Positions 35,784 to 43,860 of a stretch of DNA of 48,704 bases are shown here, one piece after another. The notes under the pieces were generated by a model that was not told where the DNA came from, made no database searches, and worked only from the letters and a program-made list of their open reading frames with translations. Within the stretch, counting starts at the first letter, position 1; every line of letters begins with the position of its first letter. This DNA comes from Candidatus Gastranaerophilales bacterium (GTDB lineage: Bacteria > Cyanobacteriota > Vampirovibrionia > Gastranaerophilales > Gastranaerophilaceae): NCBI GenBank assembly GCA_944322855.1, contig CALUQG010000015.1, positions 1-48,704 on the forward strand, written 5' to 3'. The translations under genes were made by a program, and so were the position numbers.

Positions 35784-36655
35784 AAGATGTTTCTATAATT
35801 CTTGTAAATTACAATACCTGTGAAATGACTGTAGATTGTATTGAATCAATACTTGAAAAAACAAAAGATATTGATTTTGATATATGGGTTGTTGACAATG
35901 CTTCCTCTGACAGCAGTGTTGAAACCATAAAACAAAAATTTCCGTTTGTAAATTTGATTGAAAGTGAGTCAAATCTTGGTTTTGGTGCAGGAAACAACCT
36001 TGCATTAAAAAAGTGCGATGCAAAGTATGTTTTCTGTCTTAATACAGACACTATTTTAATGAACAATGCAATAAAAACTTTGTATGATTTTATGGAAAAT
36101 GATGCAGGCATCGGGGTTTGCGGCGGTAATTTGTATGAGGCTGACGGTGTTACGCATAATGAGTCTTTCGGTAATTTGGAAACATTAAAAGAGCTGGTGC
36201 TTTTAACTTTTAAACTAGATAGATTATTTAATTGCCGCTTGGAAAAAATTGACCGCACCAATAAAGATAATGAAACAAAAGAGGTCGGATATATTTGCGG
36301 CGCAGATATGATGATTAGAAAAGAGGCTTTGGATAAGGCCGGGCTTTTTGATGAGGACTTTTTCTTTTACTATGAGGAATCTGAATTGCAAGCAAGAATT
36401 AAGGATTGTGGGTATAAAATCTTTATAAATCCTGATGCAAGAATTATTCATCTAAGCAATGCTTCATCCTGTAAAAACAAAAGCTATAGAAAGATGCTTG
36501 CGTTCAAGAGCCAGTATACGTATTACAAAAAGAGGTATAAATTAAAAAAAATAAGTTTTGAAAGTTTGTTTTTTACTGTAAAATTGTTCTGGAGATTATT
36601 TTCACATCCAATAGATGTTATAAATATATGGAAACATATCTGGAGCAGTAAATAG
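35780..36655 (+). CDS. Family 2 glycosyltransferase, rhamnosyltransferase-like
   Basis: A 291-residue GT-A protein. [54 protein letters not shown] (the DXD-type NTD) and [28 protein letters not shown] fit the GT2 rhamnosyltransferase-like group. The end is basic and mildly hydrophobic, which suits membrane attachment. It follows rfbA with a 4-bp overlap, so dTDP-rhamnose is a likely donor, though the acceptor is unknown. Confidence 0.88.
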   Translation: MKDVSIILVNYNTCEMTVDCIESILEKTKDIDFDIWVVDNASSDSSVETIKQKFPFVNLIESESNLGFGAGNNLALKKCDAKYVFCLNTDTILMNNAIKTLYDFMENDAGIGVCGGNLYEADGVTHNESFGNLETLKELVLLTFKLDRLFNCRLEKIDRTNKDNETKEVGYICGADMMIRKEALDKAGLFDEDFFFYYEESELQARIKDCGYKIFINPDARIIHLSNASSCKNKSYRKMLAFKSQYTYYKKRYKLKKISFESLFFTVKLFWRLFSHPIDVINIWKHIWSSK

Positions 36656-36657
36656 AA

Positions 36658-37638
36658 ATGCATAATATACTTGTAAATTTTATATCGGGGATTAATAGTT
36701 TAAATAATTTTGTTTTTTCTCCGATTGATAGTTTGATTGAAAAACTTCCGGCTTCTGATTGGCTTATTGACGCAATAATAGACAGCATACATATGCTGCC
36801 GTTTCTTTTCGCTATTTTTGTTGTTATTGAAGTTGTTGAATATTTTTATTCGGAAAAAATAAATAAACTTGCTCAATATTCAGAAAAGCTCGGGCCTTTA
36901 GCAGGCAGTCTGGCTGCGTCTTTCCCACAATGCGGTTTTTCCGTAATAGCAAGTACACTTTATACAAAAAAAATGATAACAAAAGGCACATTGCTTGCTG
37001 TTTATCTTTCTACTTCTGATGAAGCAATTCCTGTTATTCTTGCAGAACCCTCAAAGATTGGTCTTGTTGTGCCACTTTTGATTACTAAAATAATAATTGC
37101 TATTGTTGCAGGTTATGCAATCGATTTTATAATGGATAAATCGGTTAGTCTTAAAAATCCTGAAGTTAAAAAAAATATTGATAACGATGCCATGCATGAC
37201 GGCTGCTGCCATCACCATTTGCATGAGCCGAGATTAAAGGATTTAATTCTTCACCCTGTTGCACACACATTGAATGTATTTATTTTTATTCTTATAGTTA
37301 CTGTCGGTTTGAACTTTTTAATTTTTAAAGCCGGCGGAGAAGAGAATATTGGACAGTATTTTTTGCATAACTCTGTATTCCAGCCTGTAATTACTGCTAT
37401 TGCAGGACTTATACCCAATTGTGCAATTTCTGTTGCTATTACTTTAATGTATCTTAAAGGCGCTATAAGCTTTGGTTCTGTTATTTCCGGATTGTGTTCA
37501 AGCGCAGGGCTTGGGTTACTCGTATTATTTAAAAGAAATGAAAGTATTAAAGATACTTTAAAAATCATAGTTATTTTATTGTTTATAAGTATATTTTCAG
37601 GAATATTAATCCAGTTTGCATACAGTCCGGCAATGTAG
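36658..37638 (+). CDS. ArsP_2-like putative heavy-metal or manganese exporter
   Basis: A 326-residue membrane protein with about nine to ten hydrophobic helices in two repeats. LAASFPQCGFSVIASTLYTKKMITKGTLLAVYLSTSDEA in the first half mirrors LIPNCAISVAITLMYLKGAISFGSVISGLCSSAG in the second. A cytoplasmic loop (about 180-190) reads HDGCCHHHLHE, a probable metal-binding site. This is the pattern of the ArsP_2/permease family. The transported ion is not known. It lies 2 bp after the glycosyltransferase, probably by chance of packing. Confidence 0.75.
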   Translation: MHNILVNFISGINSLNNFVFSPIDSLIEKLPASDWLIDAIIDSIHMLPFLFAIFVVIEVVEYFYSEKINKLAQYSEKLGPLAGSLAASFPQCGFSVIASTLYTKKMITKGTLLAVYLSTSDEAIPVILAEPSKIGLVVPLLITKIIIAIVAGYAIDFIMDKSVSLKNPEVKKNIDNDAMHDGCCHHHLHEPRLKDLILHPVAHTLNVFIFILIVTVGLNFLIFKAGGEENIGQYFLHNSVFQPVITAIAGLIPNCAISVAITLMYLKGAISFGSVISGLCSSAGLGLLVLFKRNESIKDTLKIIVILLFISIFSGILIQFAYSPAM

Positions 37639-37681
37639 TCGGATTTAATTAATTATAATATGAATAGCAAAAGGAGTATTT

Positions 37682-38011
37682 ATGATTTTAATAGTAAAGT
37701 GGATAGTTTATGCTCTTGCAATAATTTTTACAGCCTGGCTTATACCGGGGATATCTGTTGCAAATTTTTGGAGTGCAATGCTTGCTTGTGTAGTCATTGC
37801 CATTATCAATGTATTCGTCAAGCCTGTAATAAAATTTATTTCGCTGCCGATAAATATTTTGACAGTCGGGCTATTTAGTCTAGTTATAAATGCATTACTT
37901 TTAATGCTTGCCGGATGGATTACTCCTGGGTTGCATGTTGATGGCTTTTTAAGTGCATTATTAGGTTCTTTAATTCTTTCAGTTTGCAGTGTTATTGTAA
38001 GCAAACTTTAA
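37682..38011 (+). CDS. YvlD/phage holin superfamily IV-like membrane protein
   Basis: A 109-residue protein with four membrane segments: about 5-24, 29-47, 60-80 and 86-107. KPVIKFISLPINILTVGLFSLVINALLLMLAGW is the typical core of the YvlD/PF04020 family. The family is widespread in bacterial genomes and often called holin-like, without evidence of lysis. AAAGGAG precedes the ATG. Its stop is directly next to that of the convergent gene. Confidence 0.85.
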   Translation: MILIVKWIVYALAIIFTAWLIPGISVANFWSAMLACVVIAIINVFVKPVIKFISLPINILTVGLFSLVINALLLMLAGWITPGLHVDGFLSALLGSLILSVCSVIVSKL

Positions 38012-38479
38012 TTATCTGCCTTTAAAATTTTTGTAGGTATTCAGGTGGTTTCCATCCATGTCATACTTTTTTATCAAACCGTCGGAATCCACTTTGAAAT
38101 ATCCTAAGGCATTACCTTCTTTGTCATAGAGCATGGTTCTGTATTTTGATGTAGCCTGAAAATATCCGATTACGTGATTGTATTTGTCATATAAATATGT
38201 TCTTCCGGCTTGTCCTGATTTGTATTTTGACAAAATATTCCCGTTCTTGTCATATTTTGTTGTATATCCAAAACCATCTTCAATATAGTATCCGCTTTCA
38301 GAACCATAAGTATCATATTCAATTACACTAATATTTGATTGGGTATTGTATGCACCTACGCGCATTCTTGTGAGGTTTGGCTTTTTGACCTCAGAACCTA
38401 TTCCGCCTGCGTATGTAATTTGCATTGTTGAAATCAATACTGCTAATGCAATTGATGATATTAGACGTATTTTATTCAT
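38012..38479 (-). CDS. Secreted protein with YD-like repeats
   Basis: ATG at 38479 (GAGGA upstream) gives 155 residues with a signal peptide cleaved near TYA-GG (residue 24). The remainder has about four YDK/YDxxGN units (YDKNGNILSKYK, YDKYNHVIGYFQ, YDKEGNALGYFK, YDMDGNHLNTYK) spaced by about 20-24 residues. This looks like a small RHS/YD-type beta repeat or a toxin-associated carrier relative, but it is far too short for a full Rhs shell. Function unknown. Confidence 0.75.
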   Translation of the reverse strand: MNKIRLISSIALAVLISTMQITYAGGIGSEVKKPNLTRMRVGAYNTQSNISVIEYDTYGSESGYYIEDGFGYTTKYDKNGNILSKYKSGQAGRTYLYDKYNHVIGYFQATSKYRTMLYDKEGNALGYFKVDSDGLIKKYDMDGNHLNTYKNFKGR

Positions 38480-38695
38480 AGTATTCCTCTTTTTATAATA
38501 TTTTAGTATTATTTTTTTGCAAAAGAAAATTTTCAATCAATCTTAACAACTTTTTGTATAAATTTTGTAAATATAAATTTTGTTTCATATTTTTGAATTT
38601 TTAATCAAATAATTTATCATATAATAAGAGGAAGAATGTCATGGAAAATATTGCTTACATGATAGTAAGAGCAATGTAAATAAAAAGGGATTTGT

Positions 38696-39313
38696 ATGAC
38701 GGGTTACAGTTTTGAGATAATCACAGGACCTATGAGCTGCGGAAAGACAGAAGAACTTTTGCGCAGAGTAAAAAGATGCATTATTGCGCAAAAAAAAGTA
38801 AGAGTTATTTCTCCGGCACTCGATACCCGTGCCAAAGGGGATTATATTGAATCAAGAAACGGTCTTTGGCTTGATGCTGTAACAGTAAAAAATGCACATG
38901 ATATTCTTTCGGCTATAAACCATGATGATGAGGTTGTTGCTATAGATGAAATTCAATTTTTTGATGAAGAAATAGTCAGTGTTGTAAAAAAATTAATTGA
39001 ACACGGTAAAAGAGTCATTGCATCAGGTCTTGATCTCGATTTTAAAGGTGAGCCTTTTGGCTCTATGCCCGAATTGCTGTGTCTTGCAGATAGAGTTGAT
39101 AAACTTACTGCTGTTTGTATGAAATGCGGTTCTGACCATGCAACCCGGACTCAAAGGCTAATAAATGGCTTTCCTGCTGATAAATCTTCTCCTCTTATAA
39201 TGATAGGCGGAGATGAAACTTATGAAGCCAGATGTATTAATTGCTATGAATTGCCCGATAGACAAGCAGAAGAGAAGAAAAAATCTTTTAAATTGTTGAA
39301 TTTTACAAAATAA
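38696..39313 (+). CDS. tdk: Thymidine kinase
   Basis: A 205-residue type II thymidine kinase. GPMSCGKTEELLRRVKRC is the P-loop (with Cys where GPMFSGKS is usual), DEIQFFDEEIV is the Walker B region, and GLDLDFKGEPFG follows. Paired Cys in VCMKCGSDH and ARCINCY form the zinc site. It phosphorylates thymidine for dTTP salvage, which also feeds dTDP-sugar synthesis. Its stop is 2 bp from the convergent gene. Confidence 0.96.
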   Translation: MTGYSFEIITGPMSCGKTEELLRRVKRCIIAQKKVRVISPALDTRAKGDYIESRNGLWLDAVTVKNAHDILSAINHDDEVVAIDEIQFFDEEIVSVVKKLIEHGKRVIASGLDLDFKGEPFGSMPELLCLADRVDKLTAVCMKCGSDHATRTQRLINGFPADKSSPLIMIGGDETYEARCINCYELPDRQAEEKKKSFKLLNFTK

Positions 39314-39315
39314 TT

Positions 39316-39567
39316 CTATGATTTAAAGTAATCGCAAATCAATTTTTCGTTTTTGTGTGTAAATTTTTTTAAAAACTTTTGTATTGCTGAACATCTGGTA
39401 TCATCCAGTATTTTTTTACAAATAGCTTTTTCTACCAGAATTTTGTTATATCTGATATTAGCTTCTTCGGAAGTTTCGAGCAGACCACTGTCTTTTATTT
39501 GTTCAAGCTTTGTATTTGCTTTCAATATTGTTTGACGGAGCTTGAGTTGTTTTTTGCTGCTGCTCAT
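39316..39567 (-). CDS. Small hypothetical protein
   Basis: An 83-residue basic, helical protein (KKQLKLRQTILKANTKLEQI) with two Cys. AAGGAATAAAT precedes the ATG. No family recognised. It lies tail-to-tail with tdk. Confidence 0.7.
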   Translation of the reverse strand: MSSSKKQLKLRQTILKANTKLEQIKDSGLLETSEEANIRYNKILVEKAICKKILDDTRCSAIQKFLKKFTHKNEKLICDYFKS

Positions 39568-39790
39568 ATTTATTCCTTTTTTTCTATGGGGTACTAATAA
39601 CTATTTATATTAAACAAAAATTCGTAAATTAATTTATGACGATTTTCAACTATCTAATAATAATCAATTTGTTTTAATTTTGACTCCACCAAAAAATGTA
39701 AATACCCGTGAAACTATATTAAATAGTGTAAAACTTTTGTATGGTTTATTTTTTTTATTTTATTGAAACTGTTATCTTTGTTTGTTAGAA

Positions 39791-39799
39791 TGTTATAAT
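39791..39799 (+). promoter_or_regulatory. Extended -10 promoter of the heptosyltransferase gene
   Basis: TGTTATAAT is a perfect TGnTATAAT extended -10. It lies 6 nt before the likely start codon at 39806, so transcription would begin at about the A of the ATG. No -35 of good quality was found. Confidence 0.6.
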
Positions 39800-39805
39800 T
39801 TTCTT

Positions 39806-40897
39806 ATGAAAAATATACATAATTCTAATAAATTCAATAAAATACTTATATTAAGACTCAGTGCTCTTGGTGATACAATTCATACTCTGCCTTTGGCATA
39901 TGCAATAAAAAAAACTTATCCGGACTGTAAATTGGGATGGGTTGTTGAAGATAAGGCTCAGCTTTTTATCAAAGATAATCCGCTAATTGATAATTGTTAT
40001 GTTGTACCGATGAAACAATGGAAAAAAAGAGGTTTATTATCTTTTCAAAATTTTAGAGAATTTCAAACACTTATCGATAATATAAATAAGGAAAATTACG
40101 ATATTGTTCTTGATACACAGCAGCTTTTTAAAAGTGCAATGTTTCTGCCTTTTTTAAATATTAAAAGAAAAATTACATTGACAGGAGGCAGGGAGTTTTC
40201 ATATATATTTTCTAATGAAATATATCCTGAAACACACAAATTGTTTGATTCTTCGTATCATATAGTAAAAAGAAATCTGGAATTTGGCGAACATATCGGT
40301 GCTGATACTTCTGAAATCAGATTTATGTTGAAAGCCCCTTCTGATACTACAAGCAAGAAAGTTAATGATTTATTGTCAGGTATTGATAATTCTAAAAAGA
40401 CAGTAGTATGCGCACCGTCAACTACCTGGGAAAACAAACACTGGAAAGAGACATACTGGAGCAAAGTTTTAGATTTTTTGAAGGATAAAGTTAATATTGT
40501 ATTTACCGGTATGGAAAACGATATTTCTTTGATTACAAGAATTCTTGATAATTCAGTATTATCTCCAAATGATGTTACAATACTAGCCGGCAAAACAAAT
40601 CTGGAAGAACTTGCAGAAGTTTTTAGAAGAGCTGATGTAGTGGTTTCTCCTGATTCAGGCAGTGCGCATATCGCATGGGCTGTATCAAAGCCTGCTGTTA
40701 TTACATTATTCAGCGCTACGGCAGAAAAAAGAAGCGCTCCGTTTGGTGATAACTGTTATGTTCTTGCTCCTGAATTGAGCTGCCGACCTTGTTTGAAAAA
40801 GAATTGCAGGTTGAAAAATAATAAGAATATTTGTTGTGAACTTGTCAAACCGCAGCAACTTATAAACTTGCTCACGGATATTTTACATTTGACCTAA
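39806..40897 (+). CDS. Glycosyltransferase family 9 heptosyltransferase
   Basis: ATG at 39806 gives 363 residues. KILILRLSALGDTIHTLPLAYAIKKTYPDCKLGWVVEDKA is the GT9 signature, with PDSGSAHIAWAVSKPAVITLF in the donor domain and late Cys residues (CRPCLKKNCRLKN). It resembles WaaC, which adds heptose to the LPS inner core, and implies an outer membrane with heptose LPS. No Shine-Dalgarno precedes the ATG, and its promoter is only 6 nt away, so the mRNA may be leaderless. Confidence 0.88.
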   Translation: MKNIHNSNKFNKILILRLSALGDTIHTLPLAYAIKKTYPDCKLGWVVEDKAQLFIKDNPLIDNCYVVPMKQWKKRGLLSFQNFREFQTLIDNINKENYDIVLDTQQLFKSAMFLPFLNIKRKITLTGGREFSYIFSNEIYPETHKLFDSSYHIVKRNLEFGEHIGADTSEIRFMLKAPSDTTSKKVNDLLSGIDNSKKTVVCAPSTTWENKHWKETYWSKVLDFLKDKVNIVFTGMENDISLITRILDNSVLSPNDVTILAGKTNLEELAEVFRRADVVVSPDSGSAHIAWAVSKPAVITLFSATAEKRSAPFGDNCYVLAPELSCRPCLKKNCRLKNNKNICCELVKPQQLINLLTDILHLT

Positions 40898-40911
40898 AAA
40901 AGTTGTATAAT
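40882..40911 (+). promoter_or_regulatory. Likely promoter of the GGDEF gene
   Basis: TTTACA (40882-40887), 18 bp, TATAAT (40906-40911) is close to consensus. The -35 lies inside the end of the heptosyltransferase gene, and the leader would be about 30 nt. Confidence 0.55.
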
Positions 40912-40948
40912 AACCTTATTGTTATTTAGTTTAATAGATCTGGTCACT

Positions 40949-42865
40949 ATGGATTTCTTAAAAAAAATCAAAGATTACGCAAATAAAGTTAATGAAATAG
41001 AATATAGCATTTCAAATAATAAAAAAGAATTCATTGAAATATATGAAAGAAATCTTGCGTTGGAAAAAGAAATAGTTCAACGAACACAGGAACTGGATCA
41101 AGCAAACAAGGCGTTTCTTACTCTAAAGCATGTTTGGGAGCTGATGAATTCATCAGAACCGTTGTCTACTGTTTTGCAAAAGCTTGTTAATTCTCTTCAT
41201 GGTGAAATGGGGTATATAAACAGCACAATTCTGCAGCTTTGTAATGATGAGAAGGGAAAATATTTTAAGGTTAAAGCTTTTTCGGAAAGTCCTATTTTTA
41301 ACAAGTTAAAAGAATTTCTTTCAGAAAAAAATATTGATATTCATGAATACCATCTGAAATATGATCCAAAGATGATTATAACCAAAGCTATGGAAGAAAA
41401 AAGTATTCTCTCCAGCCGTGAATATCTCGAGACAATTAACACCCTTTTGTATGATTTCAAAGATGAACAAAAAGAGATTATCAATAAGCTCGGTGTTAGT
41501 AAAAATATTATAGCAATACCTCTTTATCCATCAAATAATCCGTTTGGTGTCATGATGGTGTTTTCCCCCAGGGAAGATGTTACTGACAAAGAACTCAACT
41601 TTTTGAGTCTGTTCGCAAATCAGGTTGAAATGGCCATAACTATAGCTAATTTGTTTGAAAATCTGAAAAAAGAAGCTGTCACAGATTCGCTGACGGAATT
41701 ATATAACAGAAGATATTTTAATCAAGCTTTGCAAAAAGAAGCTGAGCGTGCACAGCGATTACATCAGCCGTTTTCAATTATTAGCCTTGACCTTGATTAT
41801 CTTAAAAAGATTAATGATACCTACGGACATTTCTTTGGTGATCTTGCAATCAGAACTATAGCTGATATATTGAAAAAAAATGCACGTTCAATCGATATTC
41901 CTGCAAGATTGGGCGGTGAAGAATTTTCTGTACTTTTGCCGGGTGTTGATTCTTCCGGCGCTATGATTGCAGCAGAAAGAATACGTGCTGCTATCGAAGC
42001 TCAAGAACTTGACACAATAGGTCATATTACAGCCAGCGTCGGAGTGGGTACATTTCCTGAACATTCTATTAAGCTTGATGAATTGCTTGATATGACTGAT
42101 CAGGCTATGTATAAATCAAAAATTAACGGCAGAAACAGAGTCACTCTTGCGAAAGCTGTTGATGATGAAACAGAATGGCATGAAGTTGCTTTTGGCGCAT
42201 TTATGGATATTCTTACAAAACAAAAAATTCCTATACCTGATCAAATTGCAAAAGAAATTACTTCTAAGTTAAAATCGATAAATACATCTGAAACTAAATC
42301 AACGCTCTTTTCAGTTGCTGATACTCTTGCTCAAACTTACAATATGCATTACAAGCGCGGATTAACCAAAGCTAAAGTTTCAATGGCAATTGATCTGGCA
42401 AGAAAGATGGAGCTTTCAAAAGAAGATATTGATAAGCTTAAAATTGCAATGATGCTTTACGATATCGGTAAGCTTATGATTCCTGAAGAAATTCTTAACA
42501 AAAAAGAACCGCTTACAGATGAAGAAAAGCAAAAAATTAAAGAACATCCTCTGATTGCCGCAAGAACTATTTTGCAACCAATTTCCGCAGTTTCTGATAT
42601 TGTGCCGATAATTGAAGCTCATCACGAAAACTGGGATGGAACAGGCTATCCGAACAAGCTTAGCGGAGATAATATTCCGATATCGTCTCAAATTATCCTT
42701 CTCATTGATTCATATTTTGCTTTAACTCAGTCTAGACCATATAGAGTTGCACGCTCAAAAGACGAGGCTCTTGAGATTATCAAACTTGAGTCAGGTAAAA
42801 AGTGGAATGAAAAACTGGTAGAAAAATTTGTGGATACTATTAATGAGTCTAAACAAGAATCTTGA
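40949..42865 (+). CDS. GGDEF diguanylate cyclase fused to degenerate HD-GYP domain
   Basis: ATG at 40949 gives 638 residues (an in-frame TTG at 40919 would add 10). The order is a helical N-terminus (to about 60), a GAF-like domain (to about 245), GGDEF (about 247-400), and an HD-GYP-type domain (about 470-625). The cyclase site reads GGEEF at 322-326 and has an RxxD product-inhibition site (R313-S-I-D316), so it looks active. In the HD-GYP part HHENWDGTGYP is intact at about 558-568, but the HD pair has become Y504-D505. The metal site is therefore altered and phosphodiesterase activity is doubtful. No signal or membrane segment. Confidence 0.88.
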   Translation: MDFLKKIKDYANKVNEIEYSISNNKKEFIEIYERNLALEKEIVQRTQELDQANKAFLTLKHVWELMNSSEPLSTVLQKLVNSLHGEMGYINSTILQLCNDEKGKYFKVKAFSESPIFNKLKEFLSEKNIDIHEYHLKYDPKMIITKAMEEKSILSSREYLETINTLLYDFKDEQKEIINKLGVSKNIIAIPLYPSNNPFGVMMVFSPREDVTDKELNFLSLFANQVEMAITIANLFENLKKEAVTDSLTELYNRRYFNQALQKEAERAQRLHQPFSIISLDLDYLKKINDTYGHFFGDLAIRTIADILKKNARSIDIPARLGGEEFSVLLPGVDSSGAMIAAERIRAAIEAQELDTIGHITASVGVGTFPEHSIKLDELLDMTDQAMYKSKINGRNRVTLAKAVDDETEWHEVAFGAFMDILTKQKIPIPDQIAKEITSKLKSINTSETKSTLFSVADTLAQTYNMHYKRGLTKAKVSMAIDLARKMELSKEDIDKLKIAMMLYDIGKLMIPEEILNKKEPLTDEEKQKIKEHPLIAARTILQPISAVSDIVPIIEAHHENWDGTGYPNKLSGDNIPISSQIILLIDSYFALTQSRPYRVARSKDEALEIIKLESGKKWNEKLVEKFVDTINESKQES

Positions 42866-43196
42866 AACCATTATTACCAGATTATACCAATGGTGTACAA
42901 CATACAAAGACCAACCGGTAATTAAAGATACAAGCAGGCTTAAAAATACTCGTTTTGACTGCTTTGTAGACAGCAATTTGACTACACCACTGTCTTTTAC
43001 TGTTTTTGAACTTTCAGATAAAGGAGAACTGATTATTGACAACCAACAGCGTTTATTAGAAAGTCAGGCTGCTTTCTTTTTGTTTGTAAATCCCAAAACA
43101 GGTTGGATTTTTTCTGTAAAAAATACGCTCTCAAATCAGAAAAAACTTCTGAGCGGAGAGCCTATTCAAAATTTTAAAATAAAAATTATTGATTAA
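42843..43196 (+). CDS. Small hypothetical protein
   Basis: ATG at 42843 gives 117 residues, inside the end of the GGDEF gene (overlap of 23 bp). An in-frame GTG at 42828 is possible. The sequence is mixed alpha/beta, with LSFTVFELSDKGELIIDNQ and ESQAAFFLFVNPKTGWIFSV. No family recognised. The overlap suggests co-translation with the cyclase. It ends 1 bp from the convergent gene. Confidence 0.65.
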   Translation: MSLNKNLETIITRLYQWCTTYKDQPVIKDTSRLKNTRFDCFVDSNLTTPLSFTVFELSDKGELIIDNQQRLLESQAAFFLFVNPKTGWIFSVKNTLSNQKKLLSGEPIQNFKIKIID

Positions 43197-43197
43197 T

Positions 43198-43452
43198 CTA
43201 TTCGTCTATATCGTAGCTAATACCTTCATCGTCTTTTGCGGCCATTTCAATAAGAATATATGTCATATATGCGCCCAGAGCAACGGCTTTCGGGTCTAAA
43301 TCCGTATTGTTTGCTGCTTCAATAATAGCACTATTAATTTCAGGGTTTTCGTCCTTGATATAGTGTATCATTTTTTTTCTCCATCCGTGGACATCTTGAA
43401 ATATTTCAGCAAATGCAAGTGATGCGTGCTCTTCCGTAACTATTGGTAACAT
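43198..43452 (-). CDS. Small acidic hypothetical protein
   Basis: An 84-residue protein with AAGGAGAAAAG before the ATG. It is helical and acidic, with LAFAEIFQDVHGWRKKMIHYI and a C-terminal DDEGISYDIDE. No family recognised. Confidence 0.7.
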   Translation of the reverse strand: MLPIVTEEHASLAFAEIFQDVHGWRKKMIHYIKDENPEINSAIIEAANNTDLDPKAVALGAYMTYILIEMAAKDDEGISYDIDE

Positions 43453-43656
43453 CTTTTCTCCTTATATCCTTTCATGATATGTTCAATTATATATTATTAT
43501 TTTAATTGTATATATCCTCTATTTCAAGTAATTGCAATAGTTTTAATGATTTGCGTATATAAATAGTATATATTTCTTAACAATTTGATAAATTTTAGGC
43601 AATTTTTTTATAACAATTTACTTTATAGAAATATAGAGTCATAGAGGAATGTACTT

Positions 43657-43860
43657 ATGAAAGAACATGAATTGAATACTATAATGGGTGTTGTATCCGA
43701 TCCGATAAATAATGTTTATGATATTTCTTCAAGAAAAAACTTGCAGGAAATACAAAGAATTATTCGTATATTTAAAATTAATGAAGAGCAAAAAAACAAA
43801 AACAAAATGTTTGCAATAAAAAATCTTGCAACATTCAAACTGGTTTTGAGCAACAACTAA
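43657..43860 (+). CDS. Small hypothetical protein
   Basis: A 67-residue protein with GAGGA 8 nt before the ATG. It is basic at the C-terminus (EEQKNKNKMFAIKNLATFK). It shares an upstream motif, TTAGGCAATTTT, with the GNAT-like gene. No family recognised. Its stop codon adjoins that of the next, convergent gene. Confidence 0.6.
   Translation: MKEHELNTIMGVVSDPINNVYDISSRKNLQEIQRIIRIFKINEEQKNKNKMFAIKNLATFKLVLSNN

Noticed and set aside
37682-38011. Prophage holin
   Set aside because: The family name suggests a holin, but no phage genes are nearby and the YvlD family is common in ordinary chromosomes.
38012-38479. Rhs toxin fragment
   Set aside because: It has a signal peptide, a good start, an intact frame and no toxin tail, so it does not look like a broken remnant.
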